Source of the DNA: JBBDXA01 sp040902585
GTDB lineage: Bacteria; Planctomycetota; Phycisphaerae; Phycisphaerales; Phycisphaeraceae
DNA: 39,798 nucleotides
Direction: 5' to 3'
Assembly: GCA_040902585.1 (NCBI GenBank)
Contig: JBBDXA010000074.1
Span: 1 to 39,798, forward strand
The position numbers and the translations under genes were made by a program. The notes under the pieces were generated by a model that was given only the letters and a program-made list of their open reading frames with translations, did no database searches and was not told the origin of the DNA. Position 1 is the stretch's first letter. Each line of letters begins with the position of its first letter. Shown here piece by piece: positions 1 through 7,461 of this stretch.

Positions 1-10
1 GTAAGTCATT

Positions 11-38
11 AGCACCACCCTGTCGGGATGGTGCTCCC
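11..38. repeat. REP-like palindromic repeat, family 1, single copy
   Basis: One copy of a 26-28 bp imperfect palindrome whose outer arms read AGCACC and GGTGCT around a CCC/GGG core. Six more copies lie in this window as three inverted pairs (11077-11186, 15809-15884, 25316-25446). This copy is close to the window edge, so a partner may lie outside. It follows the 3' end of the gene on the minus strand. Confidence 0.85.
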
Positions 39-59
39 GCCGATGGTACTCCCTGAACA

Positions 60-1589
60 TCAACCCGTCGGTTGGCCGAAAAACTTCGCGTTCTTCTGGC
101 GTTCCATTTCCTTCTTCAACTTGCCGATTTCCACTTCGAGATTGGTCGGATGCAGTCGGGCGGGGAACGTGTCGCGCACCTGCGAAAGGATGTCGATCGC
201 GCTCTGAAGCTTGTTGGCCTTGACCATGGTGGAAGCGGACGTGAGCAGGGCGCTCATTTCATCGACCTTGGCCAGGTCTTCCGAAGCGGAACGCCGACGG
301 ACGATTTCTGACGTGACGTTGGCAATGTTCTCGTAGAGATCATCAGGATGGCTCTTGCGAGGATACTCATCGCGAATCTTCGTCAACAACGTCAGCGCGC
401 CTTCCAACTCATCACGCTTGTAGGCGTCCTGCGCCTGCTCCCACATCTTGAGCATCTCGTTGTACTGCTTGGTCGCTTCCTCCACGGTCAACTCAGGCGT
501 GACGGGCAGCGGCGTCACGGGTGTATTCGTCGGCGTGTTGGTAGTCGTGTTGGTGTTCTTGGGCGGGGTCGTCGGCGTGTTGGTCGCGACGCGAGTGCCC
601 GCGCCGTTCGTGTTCGCCGAGTTGCCTGTGCTGCCGGTGTTGTTGTTGCCTGGTGTCGTCGGTGTCTGCGACTCAGCGGGCTTGCCTTTATTGAGGACGA
701 GCAGGGCGATAAGCACGACGATGACCAGGGCGTTGAAGCCCACCAGCAGCCAGGTCATGGTGTTGGCGGTCCGCTGCTTGCGTTCGGTGGGGTCTTCGCC
801 GGTGTCATCCATTTCGCCGCCGAGGCTGAAGGCATCGACCACGCGCGGAGCGGCTTCGGGAGCGGCGGCACCCGAGGTGAAGCCCGCCGCGAAACCTGAC
901 GCGGCCGGCGCTGCTGGCGGGAGGGGCGGGGCTTTCTTTGGCGCACCCTTGGGCTTGGCATCCCCTTCGCCGTTGGAAGGCCCGCCGGCGAAGTTGAGGA
1001 GCGAGGATCCACCCTTGACGCCGAGCACTTCATCGAGCAAACCTTCGCCGGGCGCGGAGGGCTTGGCCGGCCCTGAGGAGCCCGCAGTGGGCTGGCCGGT
1101 GAGCTGGGCGATTTCCTTTTCGAGCGCCTTCTGCGCCGCGGCCGCCTCAGCCGCGGTGCGATACGCCAGGCCCAGCTCGTTGCGTTCCTTCGGTTCGTCG
1201 AACTTCTCGCCGCAGGCGTGACAGACCTTGTCGTCCGCTTTCACCTTGGCGTTGCACTTGTGGCAGTAGCCCAGGAGGTGGGAGATGCCGGGCACGTTGC
1301 GGGCGACGGACCAGAACTGCTTCGTCGAAGGCCCGCGCAGGACGGTGGTCGGTTTGATGCGGCCGTTGCGCGCCATCTTGGAGATGACTTCAAAGCTCGC
1401 ACCGGGGCGGAAGGGGTTTTTCTTGTCGCGGATGTACCAGGGGCCCATCGAAATCTGCGTGGCGCGGCGGCTGAGCGGCTCGAAGAGTCCGCGACACTCG
1501 GCGCACTGGTCCGGCACCGACGCGTTGTCGGGCACGACCTGCACGTGACCGCAGTAAGGACAGAGAATGACTTGAGGTTCTTGTTTCAT
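60..1589 (-). CDS. Zinc-ribbon / GYF-like membrane protein with C-terminal helical repeats
   Basis: A 509-residue protein of unknown function. The N-terminus carries a CPYC...CAEC zinc ribbon (about residues 10-33). A GYF_2/DUF4339-like segment follows (starting near 'GPWYIRD', about 49-100), then a second ribbon, CHKC...CHAC (about 109-126). A Pro/Ala-rich linker leads to one transmembrane helix (about 280-300), a Thr/Asn-rich linker, and two similar helical units in the last 130 residues, each with an 'A(I/L)xxLxxxRDxxPxxxHP' pattern that looks TPR-like. The likely topology is a cytoplasmic zinc-ribbon head and an exported helical domain. The domain names are my reading of the motifs, not a search. 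It is divergent from the PpiC-type gene, with heptamer repeats between them. Confidence 0.85.
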   Translation of the reverse strand: MKQEPQVILCPYCGHVQVVPDNASVPDQCAECRGLFEPLSRRATQISMGPWYIRDKKNPFRPGASFEVISKMARNGRIKPTTVLRGPSTKQFWSVARNVPGISHLLGYCHKCNAKVKADDKVCHACGEKFDEPKERNELGLAYRTAAEAAAAQKALEKEIAQLTGQPTAGSSGPAKPSAPGEGLLDEVLGVKGGSSLLNFAGGPSNGEGDAKPKGAPKKAPPLPPAAPAASGFAAGFTSGAAAPEAAPRVVDAFSLGGEMDDTGEDPTERKQRTANTMTWLLVGFNALVIVVLIALLVLNKGKPAESQTPTTPGNNNTGSTGNSANTNGAGTRVATNTPTTPPKNTNTTTNTPTNTPVTPLPVTPELTVEEATKQYNEMLKMWEQAQDAYKRDELEGALTLLTKIRDEYPRKSHPDDLYENIANVTSEIVRRRSASEDLAKVDEMSALLTSASTMVKANKLQSAIDILSQVRDTFPARLHPTNLEVEIGKLKKEMERQKNAKFFGQPTG

Positions 1590-1597
1590 TTTTTTAA

Positions 1598-1705
1598 GCT
1601 TTGAGCTTGGAGTCTTGAGCTTTGAGCCAGATTACCACCCGTTGGTGATCGTGTTGAATGCCTTGAGTGTTTTGCTCAAAGCTCACCGCTCACGGCTCAT
1701 CGCTC
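1598..1705. repeat. Inverted arrays of degenerate 7-bp repeats
   Basis: Positions 1598-1628 hold four heptamers in a row (GCTTTGA, GCTTGGA, GTCTTGA, GCTTTGA). Positions 1674-1705 hold four and a half heptamers of the complementary type (GCTCAAA, GCTCACC, GCTCACG, GCTCATC, GCTC). The two arrays face each other across about 45 bp in the divergent promoter region of the flanking genes. Confidence 0.7.
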
Positions 1706-1744
1706 TCATTGACATCCCTGCCACTGCATCTTAGCGTGGCCGGG

Positions 1745-2731
1745 ATGCACATGCGCTTCCTGTTTATCGGCATTATGGCCCTGACGCTGACCGGCTGCCA
1801 GTCCGGTTCATCCTCCCTTTTCGGGGGTGATTCCAACGCCGCCGGGGCCAATAACGGGAAGGCCGCCACGCCCAACGCTGGCGCGATCGCCTATCTGGAC
1901 GGCCGACCTATCACTGATAACGATCTGAAGGCCGCACTGTACGAAGCCGTGGGCGGACAAGTTTTGGCTGAACTCATCCTCGACCGTCGCGTGGAGCGCC
2001 GCCTGGGCGAGCGTGGCATCACCCTGACCAAGACCCAGGTGACCGAGGAAAAGGCCCTCTTGCTGCGTTCGCTTGATCCGAACAACGACGATAACGCCGT
2101 GCGATTGCTTCGCGAACTGCGCCGAAGGCGGGGCCTGGGCGATCAGCGGTTCGACAAGCTCCTGTGGCGCAATGCCGCGATGCGAGCCCTGGTGCGCGAT
2201 GAAGTCGTGATCAATGAGGAGGTCATCAAGCAGGCATTCGAGATCGAGCACGGCCCGCGCTACGAAATCCGCCTGATCATGCTCGAAAGCTTGAACAAAG
2301 CATCCGATGTCCTGCGCCAGGCCCGCGGCGAAGGCGGAGCGGCTGCTTCCTTTATGGATCTGGCGGTGAAACATTCGACGGATACCAGCAAAGTGCAGGG
2401 CGGCCTGCTCGCCCCCGTCAGCCCCGTGGACCCGACCTGGCCCGAAGGCATTCGCAAAGCGGTGACGGGTCTGGAGGAAGGCACGATCAGCGACCCCATC
2501 GCCATGGACCGCGGCTTCGCCCTGATCAAGCTGGAAAAGAAAATCCCCGGCGGCACGGTAAAATTAGCCGATGTTCAGGCGGACCTGACCAATCGCCTTC
2601 GCCGCAACCTGGAGCGGGTGCGCATGCAGACCCTGGCACGGCAGCTTTTGGCGGATGCGGATCTGCTGGTGACGGATCGAACGCTGCGGCAAAGCTGGGA
2701 AAAGCAGAAAGAGGAAATGTTCGCAGAGTGA
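1745..2731 (+). CDS. PpiC/SurA-type peptidyl-prolyl isomerase lipoprotein
   Basis: A 328-residue exported lipoprotein: a short hydrophobic signal ends in LTGC with the lipid-modified Cys at residue 18. A SurA-N-like helical region ('LDGRPITDNDLKAALYEA' onward) precedes a parvulin (PpiC rotamase) domain in roughly the last 140 residues, seen in 'FMDLAVKHSTD', 'GGLLAPVSP' and 'GFALIKLEKK'. It probably helps fold envelope proteins. The ATG at 1745 was chosen because the signal peptide begins there; the reading frame is open further upstream, but that extension is made of heptamer repeat DNA. A TAGCGT hexamer ends 7 nt before the start, which would fit a leaderless or nearly leaderless mRNA. Family is clear; client proteins are unknown. 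Confidence 0.85.
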   Translation: MHMRFLFIGIMALTLTGCQSGSSSLFGGDSNAAGANNGKAATPNAGAIAYLDGRPITDNDLKAALYEAVGGQVLAELILDRRVERRLGERGITLTKTQVTEEKALLLRSLDPNNDDNAVRLLRELRRRRGLGDQRFDKLLWRNAAMRALVRDEVVINEEVIKQAFEIEHGPRYEIRLIMLESLNKASDVLRQARGEGGAAASFMDLAVKHSTDTSKVQGGLLAPVSPVDPTWPEGIRKAVTGLEEGTISDPIAMDRGFALIKLEKKIPGGTVKLADVQADLTNRLRRNLERVRMQTLARQLLADADLLVTDRTLRQSWEKQKEEMFAE

Positions 2732-2783
2732 GGGGAGTATTGAAGGCTACGATAGAAAGGTAGATCGATAGTAGAAACCAAAG

Positions 2784-2805
2784 CCCACGCACTCCCGTGC
2801 GTGGG
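2784..2805. repeat. Perfect 9-bp hairpin between genes
   Basis: CCCACGCAC, loop TCCC, GTGCGTGGG. It lies after the PpiC-type gene and just before the antitoxin gene. It could be a REP-like unit or a terminator without a T-run; the sequence alone does not separate these. Confidence 0.7.
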
Positions 2806-2822
2806 TGCCCGGATCGAAAGCC

Positions 2823-3113
2823 ATGCAAAAAGTTGACACCCAAACCCTGGCGGAAACGCAGGCTCATCTGCCCGATCACGTGCGGCGGGTCCGGGAGACG
2901 AACCGGCCGCTGTTTCTGACGAGCGAAGGGGAAACCGCAGCGGTGATGTTGAGCCCGCAGGCATACCGCGAGCTCATCGCCGAAACGGAGTTGGCGAAGA
3001 ATCTGGAATGTATTGACCGCGGGCTGGAAGACATCAAAGCCGGTCGTGTGCGTGACGCTCGCGAAGGCATTCGTGAGATCGCCGCCGAGTTCGACATCAA
3101 ACTGAAGCGATGA
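2823..3113 (+). CDS. Phd/YefM-type antitoxin
   Basis: A 96-residue protein with the typical layout of the Phd/YefM family: an N-terminal DNA-binding fold ('LAETQAHLPDHVRRV', 'RPLFLTSEGETAAVMLSPQAYREL') and a charged C-terminal tail that would wrap the toxin. In such pairs the antitoxin binds the toxin and represses its own operon. The ATG at 2823 follows a palindromic hairpin, so the longer frame starting at 2805 is unlikely. Its TGA overlaps the toxin ATG (ATGA at 3110-3113), a normal sign of translational coupling. Confidence 0.88.
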   Translation: MQKVDTQTLAETQAHLPDHVRRVRETNRPLFLTSEGETAAVMLSPQAYRELIAETELAKNLECIDRGLEDIKAGRVRDAREGIREIAAEFDIKLKR

Positions 3114-3436
3114 TCTACCGCGTCGTTTACACTGATGCCGCACACGCACAGATTCGTGCGCAGGTCGCCTACTTCCGCAGGGAGCGGGTTTCCGGGCGGA
3201 CAGTAGACAACTGGCTAAACAAACTCTTTGATCTGATGGACAGTCTGTGCGAATGGCCGAAACGATTCGCCGTATCAGAGCGGGAGACCGCGGCCCGCAA
3301 ACGTGAAATTCGAAAAGTCAACTTTGGTGACTATCTTGTCTTCTATTGCGTGAGCGACGAGAGACAATTGGTTGAGATCGTCGGATTCCGACACGGCGCG
3401 AAAGCCGATGAGGAACACGACCCGGCAACGGAATAG
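3110..3436 (+). CDS. ParE/RelE-family toxin
   Basis: A 108-residue basic protein of the RelE/ParE superfamily. It has the N-terminal strand-helix 'YRVVYTDAAHAQIRAQVAYF', a central helical hairpin ending in 'LCEWPKRFAVSE', and the C-terminal strands 'REIRKVNFGDYLVFYCV' and 'QLVEIVGFRHG'. The 'EIRKxxFGDYxVFY' pattern resembles ParE (gyrase-type) toxins, but a ribosome-dependent RelE activity cannot be excluded from sequence. It overlaps the antitoxin by 4 bp. Only 9 bp separate it from the aminotransferase gene, so read-through into that gene is possible. Confidence 0.87.
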   Translation: MIYRVVYTDAAHAQIRAQVAYFRRERVSGRTVDNWLNKLFDLMDSLCEWPKRFAVSERETAARKREIRKVNFGDYLVFYCVSDERQLVEIVGFRHGAKADEEHDPATE

Positions 3437-3445
3437 CAGTACTCA

Positions 3446-4651
3446 ATGAAAATCCGCCCCGCATCCCGTATCGACCGCCTGCCGCCCTACGTGCTCGGCA
3501 AGCTCAAGCAGATGATCTACGACCGCCGCAAGGCGGGCGCCGATGTCATCGATCTGAACATGGGCAACCCCACCGACCCGCCGCCGGATGTTGTTGTGGA
3601 CAAGCTGCGCGAAGCCGCCGCCGACCCGCGTAACAGTCGCTACTCCATCGGCGCGGGCGTCTACAACCTTCGCCGGGATATGGCCAACAAGTACAAACGC
3701 AAGTGGGGCGTCGAGCTCGATCCTGAAACCGAGATCATGGCGACCATCGGCTCGAAGGAAGGCTTCAGCCACATGTGCCTCGCGCTGCTGGGCCCCGGTG
3801 ACAGTGCCGTCGTCGGTAACCCCGCGTTCCAGATTCACACCTACGCGATTATTCTCGCCGGTGCTTCGACCATTGCCGTGCCGCTGGGCAATGATGATGC
3901 CTTCCTCGAGCGCATTGATCACGTGCTCACCAGCCTGACGCCCAAGCCCAAGGCGATCGTGCTCAACTATCCGCACAACCCCACTGCGATGACGGTCGAG
4001 CCCTGGTTCTACGACCACGTCGTTCGCCTCGCGGACAAGCATCAGGTCATGGTCCTGCACGACTTCGCCTACGGTGAAACCTGTTTCGACGGCTACAAAG
4101 CCCCGAGCTATTTGCAGGCGGACGGCGCGAAGGAGTTCGGCGTCGAGTTCACCACGCTCAGCAAGCCTTACAACATGGCCGGCTGGCGCATCGGGTTCTG
4201 CTGCGGGCATCCCGAGATGATCAAGGCCCTCTCGACCATCAAGGGCTACTACGACTACGGCATCTTCCAGGCGGTGCAGATCGCCGCGATCATCGCCATG
4301 CGCGAAGGCGACAAACACATCGAAGAACAGGCCCGCATCTACGAGAAGCGCCGCGATGTCCTCGTGCAGGGCCTGGAAAAGCTCGGCTGGGAAGTGGAGT
4401 CGCCGCGCGCGACCATGTTCGTCTGGGCCAAGGTCAACCCCGAACACCTCGCACCCTACGGCGGCAGCGCGACGGAGTTCTGCATGGCCATGGTCGATCA
4501 GGCCGAAGTCGCCATCACCCCCGGCAGCGCCTTCGGCGACCTGGGCGAAGGCTGCGTCCGCCTGGCGCTCGTCGAAAACGAACAGCGCATCAAGCAGGCG
4601 ATCCGGCAGCTCCAGCGCGTGCTGATGAAGCCGGCGGTGACGATGGGGTGA
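3446..4651 (+). CDS. alaC: AlaC-like aminotransferase (alanine/glutamate-pyruvate type)
   Basis: A 401-residue fold-type I PLP-dependent aminotransferase. The Schiff-base lysine is Lys240 in 'LSKPYNMAGWRIGF'. Other PLP contacts are visible: Asn174 in 'NYPHNPT', Asp206 and Tyr209 in 'HDFAYG', and Arg248. The N-terminal 'RIDRLPPYV' and the 'DLNMGNP', 'IGSKEG' and 'IKGYYDYG' blocks match the AlaC group of E. coli, which makes alanine from pyruvate with glutamate as donor. Related LL-diaminopimelate or methionine-forming aminotransferases share these blocks, so the substrate is inferred. Length is normal for the family. It starts 9 bp after the toxin gene without a clear Shine-Dalgarno site. Confidence 0.9.
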   Translation: MKIRPASRIDRLPPYVLGKLKQMIYDRRKAGADVIDLNMGNPTDPPPDVVVDKLREAAADPRNSRYSIGAGVYNLRRDMANKYKRKWGVELDPETEIMATIGSKEGFSHMCLALLGPGDSAVVGNPAFQIHTYAIILAGASTIAVPLGNDDAFLERIDHVLTSLTPKPKAIVLNYPHNPTAMTVEPWFYDHVVRLADKHQVMVLHDFAYGETCFDGYKAPSYLQADGAKEFGVEFTTLSKPYNMAGWRIGFCCGHPEMIKALSTIKGYYDYGIFQAVQIAAIIAMREGDKHIEEQARIYEKRRDVLVQGLEKLGWEVESPRATMFVWAKVNPEHLAPYGGSATEFCMAMVDQAEVAITPGSAFGDLGEGCVRLALVENEQRIKQAIRQLQRVLMKPAVTMG

Positions 4652-4684
4652 GGGACTGGGCGCGTCAATCAAGGTGTGGATCGA

Positions 4685-5176
4685 ATGAATAAGCATCTGC
4701 GACTCACGATGATTGGTCGCCCCATTCAACTTGCTGGTCTTTGCCTGGTACCACTTCTGCACGTGGCGCTCTGTCGGGCGCTGTCGGAGTCAGCGTGGAT
4801 ATGGCCCCCTCTCTCGATTTTTTATATCCCCGCCTTCTTGATTGTGGTGTACAGCGCGGTGAATCCGGTGTGGCTTGGTCCGCCCATCGGTGTTTGCGTG
4901 CTGTGGGCGGGTGAGCTCATCTTCGCGATGTCACAAGGTCGTCGAGGGTATGGATTTCCATCTTGCGTTGAGCGAATCGGCGACGGGAAGTTGCAGTATG
5001 TGCTGGTGATGGTCGCAGTGGCCATTGCAGGTTGGTTAATGGTTGCGCTGCGGCGGTATCTTCATCTCCCTGATCCCTCACTATGCGCATCGTGCGGATA
5101 TGATTTGCGCGGAACGATCTCTGCCGGTCGATGTGACTGTCCTGAATGTGGCGACGAGATTCGTCGTTCCGGCTAA
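4685..5176 (+). CDS. Membrane protein with C-terminal zinc ribbon
   Basis: A 163-residue protein with about three or four hydrophobic segments in the first 120 residues and a C-terminal zinc ribbon of the form CxxCGYDLRG...CPECG (about residues 135-158). This small membrane-plus-ribbon layout is frequent in planctomycete genomes; no function is known to me. The ATG at 4685 follows AAGG about 10 nt upstream; a GTG at 4676 in the same frame is the alternative. Confidence 0.72.
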   Translation: MNKHLRLTMIGRPIQLAGLCLVPLLHVALCRALSESAWIWPPLSIFYIPAFLIVVYSAVNPVWLGPPIGVCVLWAGELIFAMSQGRRGYGFPSCVERIGDGKLQYVLVMVAVAIAGWLMVALRRYLHLPDPSLCASCGYDLRGTISAGRCDCPECGDEIRRSG

Positions 5177-5282
5177 CCGTCCACAACAGTCGACGAGCAC
5201 CCGTGCGTTGTATGTCTTCATCGAGCCTTGTATGCACCTGTCCCGCAGCGCGCAGCAGATGCTGGTCGTGAGTGAGCAGTTT

Positions 5283-5657
5283 ATGGACATGCCTGACCCG
5301 CGCCTCAATCTCGTCGTAATCCGTTCGCCCGACATCGATCGTGCTGTGGAGTTCTATCGCGCGCTGGGGCTTGAATTCAAGAAGCACGCTCATGGCACGG
5401 GTCCTCAGCACTATGCCTGCGAATGGAGCGCGTTTGTGCTCGAGCTTTACCCGCTTCCCGATGGCGCAGTCCCGACGACCGGTACACGTATCGGATTCGC
5501 CGTGAATTCTGTTGATGAGACCGTTGCAAAGTTGGTCGCAATCGGCGGCACGATTATCTCGCCGCCCGCTGATTCACCTTGGGGTCGTCGTGCCGTTGTT
5601 GCCGACTTCGACGGGCATCGCGTTGAACTGACGAGCGCAATTGAAGGTGCCTGCTGA
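5283..5657 (+). CDS. VOC-superfamily (glyoxalase/bleomycin-resistance fold) protein
   Basis: A 124-residue protein with one VOC module: the opening strand-helix 'LVVIRSPDIDRAVEFYRALGLEF', then 'ACEWSAFVLELYP', the second-half helix 'SVDETVAKLVAIGGTII' and the closing 'AVVADFDGHRVEL'. Members bind a divalent metal and catalyse varied reactions or bind small hydrophobic ligands; the substrate here cannot be told. The frame is open from 5043, but that upstream part overlaps the zinc-ribbon gene and does not look like VOC sequence. I therefore start at 5283, with 5289 as the alternative. Confidence 0.85.
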   Translation: MDMPDPRLNLVVIRSPDIDRAVEFYRALGLEFKKHAHGTGPQHYACEWSAFVLELYPLPDGAVPTTGTRIGFAVNSVDETVAKLVAIGGTIISPPADSPWGRRAVVADFDGHRVELTSAIEGAC

Positions 5658-5793
5658 GGAATCGCAGCGCGTTGTAGGGGGGCGACGTTGCCGCGCAGTC
5701 AGCGATCGGATGGACCTGCCTGAACGACAACAGCTGCACGGCCGGCGCGCACAGTACCGCTATCTGAATGTCATCGATGGGAATATCGCCGGA

Positions 5794-6180
5794 TCAGTTG
5801 GCACCGGGTGCCGGCGGATTGTTGAAGCGAATAGCAACACCATTGGCCCACATCGTCGGTGAACTGAACAGGCCAGTTGCGGGATGAATGCCCGTGCTGG
5901 TCAGAATCACTGCATGGGCTCCCATCGGCGCTGACTTGGTGCGCAAGGCGTTGTGCATCTTGGCGGTTTCCGAGGTTGACCACCCCGCTGTGCTGATGGT
6001 GGCCAGTTCCGTGTAGTCGGCTTTGGGCGGCACGGTCATGAGCACCTGGATGTCATCAGGCCGGGTGGGGGCAAAAGATCCCTTGCCTGTCTTGGTGACA
6101 TCCACATTGACGCAACCCATCAGGAGGCCTGCGAGGACGACAAAGGAACAACCGGTGAATCGAAGCGTTTTCATGATCAT
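5794..6180 (-). CDS. Small lipoprotein, second gene of a coupled pair
   Basis: A 128-residue lipoprotein of unknown function with lipobox LLMGC near residue 23. The mature part has 'IQVLMTVPPKADYTELATIS', then a helix, then 'MGAHAVILTSTG'. The same order of motifs occurs in the upstream gene product ('VELLSEPPSRPHEVIADF' then 'IGADAVIVVTLGG'), so the two look like diverged paralogues. Its ATG overlaps the stop of that gene by 4 bp. The repeated 'GA-AVI' pattern recalls small exported proteins of the YbjQ/DUF4156 kind, but I do not claim that assignment. Confidence 0.8.
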   Translation of the reverse strand: MIMKTLRFTGCSFVVLAGLLMGCVNVDVTKTGKGSFAPTRPDDIQVLMTVPPKADYTELATISTAGWSTSETAKMHNALRTKSAPMGAHAVILTSTGIHPATGLFSSPTMWANGVAIRFNNPPAPGAN

Positions 6181-6587
6181 GGTCCCTCTTTGTAACGGAT
6201 GGCGGTGGCGGTAATTCGCGTATACGACGTGCTGTGGCTGTCATCACTTGCCCACTTCTCGTGAGGACTTCGATATCCCCCCAGGGTGACGACAATGACC
6301 GCATCGGCACCAATCTCCGCAGCTCTTTTTCGCATGTAGCTGGCCGATGCGCCGCGGGCTTGAAAATCGGCAATGACTTCGTGGGGCCGACTCGGAGGTT
6401 CGGAGAGAAGCTCGACTTCTCTTGCGTCTTTGGCGGGGTAGGTCTCGGTCGCGTAGTAGCGGTACGCTTCGTCGGTGGCGCAACCTGTCAGGATCGTCGC
6501 TGCCGTGAAGAGGAGGACCAATCGCGCTGTAAGAAGAGTCCGGTGGGTCGAGTGATCAGTGATGGCAGATGAAACCGAATTGCGCAT
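6177..6587 (-). CDS. Small lipoprotein, first gene of a coupled pair
   Basis: A 136-residue lipoprotein of unknown function. The signal segment ends in the lipobox LTGC. A GGGAG Shine-Dalgarno sequence lies 5 nt before the ATG at 6587, which decides against the upstream ATG at 6599. The mature domain shows 'VELLSEPPSRPHEVIADF' and 'RAAEIGADAVIVVTLGG', matching the downstream gene product in order and spacing. The two genes overlap (ATGA) and are surely one transcription unit. Confidence 0.8.
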   Translation of the reverse strand: MRNSVSSAITDHSTHRTLLTARLVLLFTAATILTGCATDEAYRYYATETYPAKDAREVELLSEPPSRPHEVIADFQARGASASYMRKRAAEIGADAVIVVTLGGYRSPHEKWASDDSHSTSYTRITATAIRYKEGP

Positions 6588-6744
6588 GACTGCTCCCATT
6601 CAATATCAGTCGTTGTTCGTTAACCCCGCGTAGTTCCTCGAATGAGGCGACGATGAGCCAGAATGGTAAACCAGCCCCCGCGATATAGCAAGTGAGCCGA
6701 TCGTCGCAACAGACCTGTGATGGATTTGCCCCGGCGAAGAGAGG

Positions 6745-7371
6745 TCAATCACGATTTTTAAGGTCACGAATCAGTCGGGAATAGAGATTGTCATTAGCCC
6801 GGTCGCCGAGCGGAGCCGCAGGGGTACTTTCCTTTACATGGCTTGGAATGTCTGCGGCGTTCGTCACTGGAGCCATCGCCGCTTGGGCAGACGACACGAG
6901 GGACGGATCACCTGTTATCGTTTCCATCTCATCAGGCACTTCCTCATCCTCCAACTCCGCGACCACCTCAATGATCGCCTGGCTGCGGTCCATGAGCGCC
7001 TCGCTCCGCTTCATCAGCTTCGACACCCGCGATTCCAACTCGATCCAATGCAACTCGACCGCATCCAGCCGATGCTCGATCTTCTCCAGCCGGCGGGTCA
7101 GGTTTTCATCGATCGTGCCGACCCACTGGTCATATTGATGCAGGGCCGCCGCCACATCCTTCTCCAGCTTCTCGCGCAGTTCGTTCTGCTCGGCGCGAAC
7201 TTCCTCGACATAGCTGCGCGTGTGCTGCGTGTGGGCCTCCGCGGCCTTGAGCAGTTGCGTGCCGATCTTCACGCGATGCTCCGCCTGCGACTGGACCTGG
7301 CGCAGGGCATCGAGCTTCTGTGCGACACGGACACCGGCGGGCGACATCGTTGGAGTTTCAGTGGCGGGCAT
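6745..7371 (-). CDS. Coiled-coil protein of unknown function
   Basis: A 208-residue soluble protein. Residues about 12-150 are heptad-rich helix with many Gln, Glu and Arg residues, and contain 'YDQWVGTIDENLTRRLEKIEHRLD' and 'RSEALMDRSQAIIEVVAELEDE'. The tail is flexible and ends in a short basic helix. The ATG at 7371 has AAAGGA 6 nt upstream; the in-frame ATG at 7398 is a weaker choice. There is no signal peptide or membrane segment. It is divergent from the Nif3-family gene. No enzymatic motif is visible. Confidence 0.7.
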   Translation of the reverse strand: MPATETPTMSPAGVRVAQKLDALRQVQSQAEHRVKIGTQLLKAAEAHTQHTRSYVEEVRAEQNELREKLEKDVAAALHQYDQWVGTIDENLTRRLEKIEHRLDAVELHWIELESRVSKLMKRSEALMDRSQAIIEVVAELEDEEVPDEMETITGDPSLVSSAQAAMAPVTNAADIPSHVKESTPAAPLGDRANDNLYSRLIRDLKNRD

Positions 7372-7449
7372 GGTCTTTCCTTTGATTCCTTTCCCCATCA
7401 CTTCTTCGGCCTCCTTCGCCGCGACCCTGCACAATCCCTCGCTTGCGGA

Positions 7450-7455
7450 TAACCT
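7450..7455 (+). promoter_or_regulatory. Candidate leaderless promoter -10 element (Nif3-family gene)
   Basis: TAACCT ends exactly 6 nt before the ATG at 7462, so transcription would be expected to start on the start codon. No Shine-Dalgarno site is present. This is the weakest TANNNT match of the set. Confidence 0.45.
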
Positions 7456-7461
7456 GACACC

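Noticed and set aside
3443..4762. Long minus-strand open frame opposite the aminotransferase
   Set aside because: It is a shadow of the GC-rich third codon positions of alaC; the aminotransferase has full family motifs, the shadow has none.
5043..5282. N-terminal extension of the VOC protein
   Set aside because: It overlaps the zinc-ribbon coding end and has no VOC character; it is the continuation of an open frame.
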